Assembly: GCA_036245525.1 (NCBI GenBank) | Contig: BTPG01000004.1 | Span: forward strand, 159,512,552-159,576,551 | Source of the DNA: Semisulcospira habei | Taxonomy: Eukaryota; Mollusca; Gastropoda; Semisulcospiridae | Length of the DNA: 64,000 nucleotides | Reading direction: 5' to 3' | Part shown: one piece after another, positions 1 to 8,598 of the stretch | Layout of the letters: each line of letters begins with the position of its first letter | How positions within the stretch are numbered: position 1 is the stretch's first letter | Translations under genes and position numbers: made by a program | The notes under the pieces: generated by a model | Database searches by the model: none | Told to the model about the DNA's origin: nothing | The model's input: the letters and a program-made list of their open reading frames with translations, nothing else

Positions 1-226
1 TTATTAACACAATGACTGAGTTAACCCCTTAAGTATTATTTTTGATTTTCATAAAAATGTGGCTGTTTAAATAATAATGATTTAGGGGTAACTTCCAATG
101 GTATTTACTCTGTGCGGGAGACATGGAAAATGAAGGGTCAAAAACTTATAATCAAGGGGGTTAACTCAGTCATTGTGTTAATGCTGGTTCAGACCACTCA
201 GTATTCCTTTCTCTTATCAAGACTTA
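1..226. repeat. MITE copy 1, cut by the window start
   Basis: A short non-coding element with long inverted ends. The block with GACTGAGTTAACCCC near position 14 returns as its reverse complement near 160-180, and the arms extend outward to about 226. A second copy lies at 57054-57306 with the same order of blocks, including the central stretch around ATTTAGGGGTAACTTCC. There is no coding capacity, so it is a non-autonomous DNA transposon. The superfamily is not assigned because the left end is outside the window and no clear target duplication is visible. Confidence 0.75.
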
Positions 227-354
227 AAATACAAAAGTATAAAAGGTCATGCAGAACTCTGTCCACTGTACTGTTCTCACGAACTACGCCTACAGACTAC
301 AGTATTTAGCTGGGGGTGTTTTAGTACTTGTATTTCAATCTTTGTTATTCTCCC

Positions 355-1648
355 AAAAGATGTCCGGGTGCAGAATTCACGCAGGGAAGATCTGTTGGGA
401 CTTTTACCTGCTGAGCTGCGTTCACGTTCCTGCAGGCTGTGCAGTGCCCATTTTGAAAACAGTAAGGACCTGTTCACGTGCGCCGACTGTGTTTTCGGTG
501 CACAACCCACCCCCACAAATAACAACAGAGACGAGGGATACTGCTACACATTCAGAAGCGCCGCCTCACAAGCAGGCACCCATGTCCCTGCAACCAGGTA
601 CTTTCAATGAATAAATATAATTTGATTTATAATTTGTAAGCTGAAATTTTTAATTTATAACAAATTACCAAGCAATGACAGCACAAAAGATCAGTTGTGT
701 GAGTTGTTTTCATTGGGGTCGTAAAATCTGTTGACTATTAAAATCAGACAAGCAGATTTTAAATTTGGATGAATTTTCGATGACCTTTTTGTGTGTGTTC
801 ACGCCTGCATGTGTGTGTGAAAATACATTTCTTGTCGGTCAGATGAAATGTGAATTGATTTTTTTATCTGAGTAAATATGCTATGGATTATCATGATATC
901 ATTAATGATTTAATGCATGGTTGCTTGTGTGTGTGCAGATGAGTCCAGTGGAGAAACTCGGGTGTGGGAGGAACTGCCGCAGCAACAGGTGGTCAGGACA
1001 GCGATTCACCAAGAAAGCAGGCTTTGAAGAAAAGTCTCAAAACTGTGCGCAACAGATTGTACTCAGTGCCTGCAGAGGAAATGTAAGTTATGACAGAAAG
1101 ACGGCAAACAAGGAAAGAAAAGACATTAACACTTAAAGAGAAGAAGGATGCAGCAGCGAAGAGCCGCTTGGCCCATTTTTTGCCTGATTCGTGTGTTCAG
1201 TTTATTTCAGCACAGTTGCGTGAAATACACAAAAAGAAACAAGGCCGGAGATGGACGGAGACAGAAAAAACAACAGCTTTATTTTGTTTCATGCAAGCCC
1301 CAAGGCATATCGTATGCTTGCAAAATTCTTTGTCCTCCTGTCAGTTTCAACCTTACGGAAAACTATGCAAAAGGTTTCAGTCTGCCCCGGCTTTAGTGCC
1401 AAGATTGTGAAAGCGCTTCAGATTAAAGTGTCTGCACTGCCGCCAAAGTCAGATCTGTGCGCAATAGTACTAGACAATGACAATAAAAGAACAAGTCACC
1501 TACAACAAAAAATGTGATCAAATAGAAAGGGCAGAGAATTTTGGGGAGGATGAGAGGAGGATGAGAGGACAAAGCTTGTGGCAAACCATGCGACTGCCTT
1601 TGTTGTAAGGGGTTTAGTTTCCCACTGGAAGCAGCCGAAGGTCTGGTG
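355..1648 (+). pseudogene. P-type (THAP9-like) transposase relic, interrupted by Polinton A
   Basis: The first part (about 368-600) encodes the end of a THAP zinc-binding domain, with the RLCSAHFENS type of motif. A proline-rich segment ending in VFSVHNPPP follows in another frame, so a frameshift lies between them. About 330 bp without coding follow, possibly an intron (about 615-938). Coding resumes with a basic segment and then GRRWTE, SPKAYRML and VSTLRK-type motifs (about 1090-1450). A segment containing NKKCDQIERAENFG and VSHWKQP closes it at the Polinton boundary. This order (THAP domain, basic linker, start of the RNase H-like catalytic domain) is that of P-element/THAP9 transposases. 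Reading frames change at least twice, so it is dead. I see no clear continuation beyond 18411. Confidence 0.65.
1643..1648. other. Target site duplication, left side of Polinton A
   Basis: CTGGTG directly precedes the left end of the element and is repeated exactly at 18406-18411 directly after its right end. Six base pairs is the duplication length known for Polinton/Maverick integration. Confidence 0.9.
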
Positions 1649-1805
1649 AGAGATAGTAACTATGGGCGGAAATGGACAATTTATATCTATCCCAAATTTC
1701 CGGGATTTTGAGACCACAAATTTCCACGCCTTTCCGCCGCCCAATTTTCTTGGTTTTCTCCTTTTTTTTTGGTAAAATAAAAGTTTCCAAAATCAATGAC
1801 ATTCA
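1649..1805 (+). repeat. Left terminal inverted repeat of Polinton A
   Basis: It begins AGAGATAGTAACTATGGGCG. The outermost 47 bp match the reverse complement of 18359-18405 exactly. Similarity continues at a lower level, with small indels, to about 1805 (the GTAAAATAAA and TTTCCAAA blocks), giving about 155 bp in all. Confidence 0.92.
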
Positions 1806-2732
1806 TGACTAAAGCAAAATTAACACCTGAGCTAATTAATCCATCGGTTATGCAAGTGTGTTCATTTTGCAACGCGTATTTTATTGATTACTTAGCCAAT
1901 TACGGGTATTTCAGATAGACGATCGGGGGGCGCTGTCACATACGCGCTCACTTACAGGGAGCTAACAGCACACACTTACACACACACAGCAGCAATTACT
2001 TCCCTTAGTACTAAACGTGCGACACGGTTTGTTCACGCCCCGCCACTGACTGTGCGCGCACACCGCTCACTAGTGACGCCTGTCACTTAGGACAACAAGG
2101 CCAAACATTTAACCGGCCGGTCTTTCTACCTTGTGTGTTGAGCGAGGCAGACGTGTTTCAAAACGTGGCAAAATTCTTAACCGGTGATAGCACTAAATCT
2201 TGTAAAAATATACTACTTTGATATCGGTAAGTGTCGCCGTTTCTGACATTTTCTAGTGTAGATTTGCCCGAGTCAACGCTGACTAGCGTACGTTACAAAA
2301 ATACATAGTGACTGTATACAGGACACTGACGAATAGTTTGTCGATAGTTTGCGTGTTTAATTTGTCACATTTAGAAACAAGACAGGCCTCGCGGTTAGTT
2401 TGCATTGCGCTAAGTTTAATCTGCTATGGAGAGTGGCTAATCTAGGGTGCCAAAATCCATAATACAGAAAATACGAAAAGAAACTGTGTGTTCTAGCCAG
2501 GCTGCTACGAGGGTACCCCACTGTCTTTCCGAAAGGTGTACAGTTTGCGGAAGCAAATTGAACAAATGTTAAAAGTACAGGAAATAGCCGATTTTTGGAA
2601 AAACCTCTAACGCTGGTCCATATCTATGATTGTTTGTTTGTTTTGTTTGTTTGTACAAAGGCTCTAATGCGTCTTAACAATTCTGTTTGAATCACATCTG
2701 AGACATTTTTATCACTTTCGTTTTGTTAACTG

Positions 2733-3180
2733 ACTAAGCCCGTGTGATCATCACCGAGCAGGCCGCACTAACAAGGAAAAATGAAAACGTGTAACTATTA
2801 GTCCGTGTGAGTGATTAATCACCGAGCAGGCCGCAAACAAGAAAAATGAAACGTGTAACTGTAACTGTAAGTCTGAGTAAAAAATCACTGAGCAGATCAC
2901 AAACATTACACATGAAAATGTGTGACTGTAATTTTATATGTGATCTATTACCTAGCAGATCACAAACAAGACAAATGAAAATGTGTAACTGTAAGTCTTT
3001 AAGTGAGAAATCACAGAACATACCACAAAAAGGCTGTACGTCTGAGAGTGTGAAATCACAGAACATACCACAAAAAGGCTGTAAGTCTGAGAGTGAGAAA
3101 ATCATCGGTCAGGTTACACGTAAAAGTGGCTTTAAGACTGAGAGTGAGAAAATCATCGGTCAGGTCATAAAATGGACGGA
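2733..3180 (+). repeat. Imperfect tandem repeats with a possible 112-codon ORF
   Basis: Units of about 70 bp (GAGCAGGCCGCA... then GTGTAACTGTAAGTC) recur about four times from 2733. Two pairs of roughly 45-bp units follow (CACAGAACATACCACAAAAA and GAGAAAATCATCGGTCAGG). An ORF spans 2846-3184 with repeated NIPQKGC and SEKIIGQV words. Tandem repeats easily stay open by chance, so I do not claim a gene. Confidence 0.6.
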
Positions 3181-3362
3181 GTGAGATTTTGTCTGATGTG
3201 TGACAAACACCATAATGACCAAGTCGCACGAGAAGCTAATGTTTATGTTTGTTTGTATTGTCTCATCATAAATGTTATGGACCAAGTGTGAGGTGTTTCA
3301 CCGCGCTCAGTGAATTGAAAACGGATTTTACATAGGTTTTAGTAACAGGACTGACGGTGGGG

Positions 3363-3535
3363 TATACCTGTAGCACCCTGGCAAAGAAAGATGATTTTGG
3401 CTTTGTATCTGAATAATTGATTTACAAAACGGCACCCTGGTCAGCCCACTTGTAGCACGCTGTCAAAGAAATGTGTTTATTTGCATTGTATCTGAATACT
3501 TGATTTATAAATCACTCAGCGCCCTAGTCAAGCCT
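3363..3535. repeat. Two diverged ~85-bp direct repeats
   Basis: The words TAGCACCCTGGCAAAGAAA and TTTGTATCTGAATAATTGAT at 3371-3424 recur with small changes at 3452-3510. They lie directly before the 59-bp minisatellite. Confidence 0.6.
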
Positions 3536-3544
3536 TCATATCGT

Positions 3545-3806
3545 GGTATCTAACGTAAACACATGACGTATGTCCTTAGCGATTCGTCCCCCACTGGGGG
3601 ACAGGTATCTAACGTAAACACATGACGTATGTCCTTAGCGATTCGTCCCCCACTGGGGGACAGGTATCTAACGTAAACACATGACGTATGTCCTTAGCGA
3701 TTCGTCCCCCACTGGGGGACAGGTATCTAACGTAAACACATGACGTATGTCCTTAGCGATTCGTCCCCCACTGGGGGACAGGTATCTAACGTAAACACAT
3801 GACGTA
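3545..3806. repeat. 59-bp minisatellite, 4 full copies plus a partial fifth
   Basis: Unit starts are at 3545, 3604, 3663, 3722 and 3781, exactly 59 bp apart. The full copies look identical. Each contains the short palindrome TCCCCCACTGGGGGA. Near-perfect identity means recent expansion or homogenisation. Confidence 0.95.
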
Positions 3807-3944
3807 GAGCCTTAGTGACGGGACGAAGTGCACAGTGTCGATTTGAGTACACAGGTTGTGTATCGCGTGTCATATGGCCCGCGGTGTTTTCCGGACGAGT
3901 CTACAATATTCATGCAGAATAAAGATTTTGTGTTTGTTTGTCTG

Positions 3945-4445
3945 TTTGCCTATGCGTGCGTGCGTGTGCGTGTGTGTGTGTGAGTGCGTGTGCGTGCGTG
4001 CATGTGTGTGTGTGTAGGTATGTGTGAGTGCATGCGTGCGTGCGTGTGCGTGTGCGTGAGTGCATGTGTGTTTTATATTAATCAGAATGCTCCTGCCTGT
4101 AATGTGTGTGTGTGTGTGTGTGTGTGAGTATGTAAATCCCGTTAATCGGGGGACACACACAGGTTATACACCCACAAACGGGGACTTCCAGTAAACCGGG
4201 GACGTCCCCGGTTTGTATGGTTGCAACCCATAGTGTGTGTATTTTTTGTGCATGCGTGTGTGAGTGTGTACGTGTATGTGTGTGTGAGTGTATGCGTGCG
4301 TGTGTGCATGTGTTTATATGTGTATGTGCGTCTGTGTGAGTGCTTGTTTTTGCGTATGTAGGCGTGTATGTGTGTGTGTGAGTGCATGTTTTTGAGTATG
4401 TATGTGTGCATGTCTATCTGTCTGTGTGTGTGCCTGTGTTTTTGT
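3945..4445. repeat. TG/TGCG-rich low-complexity tracts
   Basis: Long runs of TG, TGCG, TGTA and TGAG dinucleotides and tetranucleotides in three blocks, separated by 4071-4095 and 4130-4230. Apparent THTHTH reading frames on the minus strand are artefacts of this composition. Confidence 0.9.
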
Positions 4446-4557
4446 TTGCCTATACGTGTGCATATTAATTAGTTATTAGAGATAGAAAAAAATACATTCC
4501 AATACCATTTATACCATTTTTTTTTAATTTTTTTTTTTTAGTCAATGTCCACATATT

Positions 4558-4589
<32 letters not shown>

Positions 4590-4619
4590 AACAAACAAAC
4601 AAAAAAAAAACCATTGCTA

Positions 4620-4860
4620 TATGCACTTGATAACAAATTATTTAAGTTACCTACAGATACTTGTTAACAAATTTCCAAAGTCACTTATAACTGACAAATA
4701 ACTTTACAGGTAACCTTTTAAGAACCTATAATTAGTTATTAAGTACTTAAGTCAAGAACTTATAAGAACTTAAACATAACAAAATGTAAGTTCTTGACTC
4801 AAGTCACAACTTAAGTCACAACTTACTCAGACAGATTTGTCAAGATACAAGGGCAATGAA
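4620..4860. repeat. AAGTTCTTATAAGT-rich subterminal segment
   Basis: Dense direct and inverted words around AAGTTCTTATAAG, AAGTCAC and TAACTTTACA. The same kind of sequence lies next to the homologous gene of copy B (56690-56860) and again at 40985-41235. This makes it a recurring part of the Polinton family rather than chance AT-rich sequence. Confidence 0.7.
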
Positions 4861-4981
4861 AAAACTTTTTTTTAGTAATAGTCAGGTGGTGGTGGTGGTG
4901 CTGATGGGGTTAAATAGTTAGGTGGCATGTCATTTTTCTGTGAAGTGTATGTCATTAATAAACGATTACCAAATCTGATTT

Positions 4982-5668
4982 TTATTTGTTTAAAAGATTG
5001 TGTAGTTTTTCTGTGGTTTCCTGTACCCCTATCTTTTTTCCCTCTGCTAAAAAACTAGCCTTTAGTTCTTCAACATTCACGCGTGATTGACTACGCATTT
5101 TATTCTGTATTTCAGATTTTTGTTTCTTGTAATTATTTAAATCATCCTGGACTCTCTTAAATTCTTCGTCATCAATAAAATTATCATTCAATGCCTTACT
5201 GATAATAAGTTTCATACTGCTCAGCTTTGCACCAGCAAGTGTACTCAATGCTTCATGTTTCTGTAATTTTGTGTGAAACCTCTTGTTCAAGGCTTCCAAA
5301 CCAAAGCAAGCCAGGCATGTAGCAACGCTAACACCCTCAACTGCTATTCCAGCCAAACTCCCAATTCCTGTGGCGAACAGAACAATACCCCCTACAGAAC
5401 ATGAAGCTGAAACTGCACCAATAGCCATAGAAGTGTTTTGAACAGAATTAAAAACGGTCTTATACCGTCTTTTGCACCGTGAGTATTTCGCCTCCTCACT
5501 CTCCAAATATTTCAAAGCTTCTGTAATATTTATTAATCTGAATGCATCTGCCTGTAATGTTTTATCTGAAGCAATTGGCATATGTGGATCAGGCGCAAGT
5601 GTTGTTTTAATCATCACATTTGTTTCAGTCGGCTCAAGCGTCGGTAGTTGCGGATAGAAGTTTACCAT
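4982..5668 (-). CDS. Polinton protein of unknown function with hydrophobic core (228 aa)
   Basis: First gene next to the left subterminal region, on the minus strand. The N-terminal third is soluble. Residues about 83-130 form a long Gly/Ala-rich hydrophobic stretch (SVGGIVLFATGIGSLAGIAV) that could span or insert into a membrane. The C-terminal third is charged and helical, probably coiled coil. The start is the first ATG after an A-rich leader, and the homologue in copy B (55842-56520) starts in the same context. I recognise no family. A virion or membrane-associated role is only a guess from its place in the structural half of the element. Confidence 0.8.
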   Translation of the reverse strand: MVNFYPQLPTLEPTETNVMIKTTLAPDPHMPIASDKTLQADAFRLINITEALKYLESEEAKYSRCKRRYKTVFNSVQNTSMAIGAVSASCSVGGIVLFATGIGSLAGIAVEGVSVATCLACFGLEALNKRFHTKLQKHEALSTLAGAKLSSMKLIISKALNDNFIDDEEFKRVQDDLNNYKKQKSEIQNKMRSQSRVNVEELKASFLAEGKKIGVQETTEKLHNLLNK

Positions 5669-5698
5669 TTTTTTTTATTGACAAATATTTTTTTTTAT

Positions 5699-6577
5699 TT
5701 AATCAGCAATTACATTTTGCAACTCTTCAAAAGTATACAATTTGCTGGCATAATAAAATGCAACAAGATCAATGTGTTCAAGGTTTATGTAAGTTAGACG
5801 AACAAAAGTTGTTTTGTCAACCACCACCTTGACAGCGGGAATACTGCTTGAAACATTAATAACATCATTATTTTTTGTAATGGCAATAAAGACCTTTGAT
5901 GATTCTGTTACTGTTTCATTCCATGTAAGTTTAATTCCTTGTGCTATATTTGCCTCTTTTGCAGAAGCAACAGATTTCATGATAATTTCAAATACTATTG
6001 TCACTTCTCTAGCCACGACTAAGCTTGCTGGCATAAACACAACAGAAGTATCTGATCTACCCTTTCTAGTTGTAAGAAGATATCTCCGTTTCTCATAATT
6101 TTCAACTTTCAGTTTTTCTCTGCTATTGTTGTCTGGGGCAAAGCTTGGAACAAGACTTACAATAAGCGGCCCCGAGTTAACAACCTTCCTAAACACTAAG
6201 GCACCTTCGTCATCAGTGTATACATAAGGACTAATAAATTCCAACTTTATGTCCCAGTCAATTGTGGGTGGTGGAACAGGTACAGGTGAAACAACCCACT
6301 TACTACCCACATGTATTAAGTTGTAAGGCGCATTATTTACAGGTGGAGTAGGTACAGTAACATCACGCAGCTGACCAAGTTTAGGAATCTGTCTTTCACC
6401 GTCTTTCATGTCAACAATTACTTTCCTCTTGTACATGCCATTTAAATCAAGTTCAAAACCATATATTTCTCCAATTTCCCCTTCCTTCTCAAAATCCTGT
6501 ACGTCTGCCAAATCTTTCAATTCTGTTACTGGACATGCAACTGGTATGATTCTAGGCTTTGGACCAAGACCACTCAT
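5699..6577 (-). CDS. Conserved Polinton structural-region protein (292 aa)
   Basis: Minus-strand gene between the 228-aa and 236-aa genes, about 30 bp from the former. The protein is mixed alpha/beta-looking, without clear signal peptide or membrane segment. It has a proline-rich insert about one third of the way along (VVSPVPVPPPTIDW). The start is the ATG of MSGLG, which lies directly behind an AATAAAA-type leader; the codons upstream offer only a TTG. Copy B (54935-55813) has kept an intact version with high similarity, so the protein was probably under selection while the elements spread. Function unknown. Confidence 0.82.
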   Translation of the reverse strand: MSGLGPKPRIIPVACPVTELKDLADVQDFEKEGEIGEIYGFELDLNGMYKRKVIVDMKDGERQIPKLGQLRDVTVPTPPVNNAPYNLIHVGSKWVVSPVPVPPPTIDWDIKLEFISPYVYTDDEGALVFRKVVNSGPLIVSLVPSFAPDNNSREKLKVENYEKRRYLLTTRKGRSDTSVVFMPASLVVAREVTIVFEIIMKSVASAKEANIAQGIKLTWNETVTESSKVFIAITKNNDVINVSSSIPAVKVVVDKTTFVRLTYINLEHIDLVAFYYASKLYTFEELQNVIAD

Positions 6578-6597
6578 TTTTATAAACAAAAATAAAA

Positions 6598-7308
6598 TTA
6601 TTTAACTTCTAACACTACACTAAAATCATGCATAAGAACTGGTTTGTCATCCTGATTAGTTACAGATATACTCAGTGACTCAAAGAAACTAGAACCTAAT
6701 TTCTTAAACTGCAAATTAGGAAATCTAACAACTACACTTTCACAATACGGAGCAGTTCCAGTAGGTAAGCATCTCAACAAAGTTGAAGGCTTTCCATTGT
6801 GTACATTCTCAGTTGTGTTTAGTTCTTTCAAATAAACATTTAGTACTGTGTGTACTGACAAATTGACAGGACGTTTTCCAGTTATTTTAAGTTTTTTGGT
6901 CTTCATTGTTATAATACCAAACTCAAATTCATCAATATCATCTGATCTATACCAATCTTCATCAATATAAAATCCAAGTAAATATGCAAATTTATCTGAG
7001 ATGCTTAACCAATTTTGTGTTGGAAATTCTAATGTAACAAGTAGGTTAGCTGGATTTAAAGTTGCTTTAATTTTAAAATTACTTTGAAACCATTCAGCTA
7101 TAGTACAAAAGTCATAATACCCAGGTGGTAAAGCTTCAGTCTTACCATCTAAATTTACTTTATTATATATGTCATCTTCTACATTAAACCATTTTACTGT
7201 ATAGAACAATTCATGGATAGCTACAGACTTGCTACCATCACGATTATCAATCCCATTAGTTAACCACACTGGTTTGGTTGTGTCAAGATTTGTTAAGGTA
7301 ATAAACAT
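6598..7308 (-). CDS. Candidate minor capsid (penton-like) protein, 236 aa
   Basis: Minus-strand gene, divergent from the 421-aa gene with only 24 bp between start codons. The sequence looks beta-rich throughout, has no membrane segment and carries an LPPGYYDFCTIAEWF motif about residue 60-75. Size and beta-rich nature suit the single jelly-roll minor capsid protein that Polintons encode beside the major capsid protein, but I assign this by size and position, not by a diagnostic motif. The start codon lies in ATAAAAATG. The copy B version (54208-54914) is frameshifted near its N-terminus. Confidence 0.7.
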   Translation of the reverse strand: MFITLTNLDTTKPVWLTNGIDNRDGSKSVAIHELFYTVKWFNVEDDIYNKVNLDGKTEALPPGYYDFCTIAEWFQSNFKIKATLNPANLLVTLEFPTQNWLSISDKFAYLLGFYIDEDWYRSDDIDEFEFGIITMKTKKLKITGKRPVNLSVHTVLNVYLKELNTTENVHNGKPSTLLRCLPTGTAPYCESVVVRFPNLQFKKLGSSFFESLSISVTNQDDKPVLMHDFSVVLEVK

Positions 7309-7332
7309 TTTTATTATCTCATATAAAAAAGG

Positions 7333-8598
7333 ATGGAATTTAAATCACCAACCATTACCACAACAAACGCATTTCAATTTAATGTGGATGCCAAATATAA
7401 TGTTGCACCTACTTATGAACAGAAAATAATTCAACTAAATCAGCTTGACATAGCTGTGTCGGACGCAAGCGTACAAGACCTATTCCAAGTCAAAGTACCA
7501 AATCCATTTGATCAATATCTAAACCCTCCAATAACAGACGACTCTACTGCAAGAAAGTGGTCTTCAAGTCCACTACAGATGTTTCAAAACCAACTCAATT
7601 TTGTTATACTGTGTTCTACTACAGGCTGTGGTGTTTCATTTACAGACCATTTGAATCACTCAAACAAACTGATTAGATCTGTGTATCGTTTCCATGTTTA
7701 TTACCAGCTTAGACGTATTCTGTCAGAACTTCATACACCACTGCCCACTGAATCCAGTTTCAACAGGTATAACAACCCCATGGATATGAAAGCATTTGAA
7801 CGCATTTGTAATGAATTTAACATAAGCACTAAGTATGACTTCACACAAAAACTTGATGATCACCACAGCATTGGTACATTGTATTACGCTTTGAGTCACA
7901 GACAATACCCTCAAGATTATTACCCTGGGTACACTTCATTCTCATCAAAATCACAAGTCTGGATAGGATCAATAGAGCAGAAGCAGTCTAACGCCTGGAC
8001 CACATTTATTTTAGATAAATCTGACGGGTTTACTCAAGCGGGAGTCGAGCGCGTCAATGAGTCAATCAGAACATATGTCTGGTGTTTACTAGGAGCACAA
8101 TCACTAACAAAATCAAACATTTTGAATGGAAGTGGTAAATTTGAAGCACAAAAACAGTTTCTTGCAAATCTTGAAGATTCAATTAATTCAACAGTTGATC
8201 TCCCATCTAGCATACAACGCTACCAAAACGTACTCAGATATGCCAGATCGAAAGTTGACTTTGTAGTTGGCACTGGGTTATACATGTTACCATCTGACCT
8301 TCAACTCCAAATGGGGACAATCACAAATTATAACAATGAAATCATTGTTGCAGGTGTTGGTCAAAAACTCGGTCTCAATCAATCTGTAAACTTAGGAGCA
8401 ACAACCACACATGTACAGTCATTAAAATCATTACAGACGGTAACACCCCCAGCCCCGGCCCCGGCCCCAACCCCATCACCGGCACTCATACAACCAGTAC
8501 AGTCAACACCAACCCCTGACACACATGAGTCAGAAAGAACAGCATTGGTAATAGGTCTAACAGGATTAGGGGTTTTACTTCTTTATCTGTTTCATTAA
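7333..8598 (+). CDS. Conserved Polinton protein with C-terminal membrane anchor (421 aa)
   Basis: Plus-strand gene. Residues 1-370 form a globular, mostly helical region. A proline/alanine-rich linker of about 30 residues (PAPAPAPTPSPAL) follows, then a single hydrophobic segment (ALVIGLTGLGVLLLYLF) that ends the protein. This layout suggests a protein anchored in a membrane by its tail. The 3' end overlaps the convergent 413-aa gene by 24 bp, inside the regions that encode the two membrane segments. Copy B retains an intact 416-aa version (52932-54182). I recognise no family; a virion membrane or entry-related role is speculation. Confidence 0.85.
   Translation: MEFKSPTITTTNAFQFNVDAKYNVAPTYEQKIIQLNQLDIAVSDASVQDLFQVKVPNPFDQYLNPPITDDSTARKWSSSPLQMFQNQLNFVILCSTTGCGVSFTDHLNHSNKLIRSVYRFHVYYQLRRILSELHTPLPTESSFNRYNNPMDMKAFERICNEFNISTKYDFTQKLDDHHSIGTLYYALSHRQYPQDYYPGYTSFSSKSQVWIGSIEQKQSNAWTTFILDKSDGFTQAGVERVNESIRTYVWCLLGAQSLTKSNILNGSGKFEAQKQFLANLEDSINSTVDLPSSIQRYQNVLRYARSKVDFVVGTGLYMLPSDLQLQMGTITNYNNEIIVAGVGQKLGLNQSVNLGATTTHVQSLKSLQTVTPPAPAPAPTPSPALIQPVQSTPTPDTHESERTALVIGLTGLGVLLLYLFH

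Larger units (their letters stand above)
1806..4981. other. Gene-poor left subterminal region of Polinton A
   Basis: About 3.1 kb between the left inverted repeat and the first gene. I recognise no protein family in it. It contains stacked tandem repeats, long TG-rich tracts and a segment rich in AAGTTCTTATAAGT-like words. On the integrase side the terminal repeat almost touches the first gene, so the element is strongly asymmetric. It may be acquired non-coding cargo or later repeat expansion. Confidence 0.7.

Noticed and set aside
2846..3184. A 112-codon gene in the Polinton left region
   Set aside because: Encoded entirely by tandem repeats in which open frames are easily kept by periodicity; no counterpart seen in copy B.
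3545..3806. CRISPR-like array
   Set aside because: Units are contiguous with no unique spacers, in an animal genome; it is a minisatellite.
3870..4411. Minus-strand reading frames rich in HTHTHT
   Set aside because: Produced by TG microsatellites, without any conserved feature.
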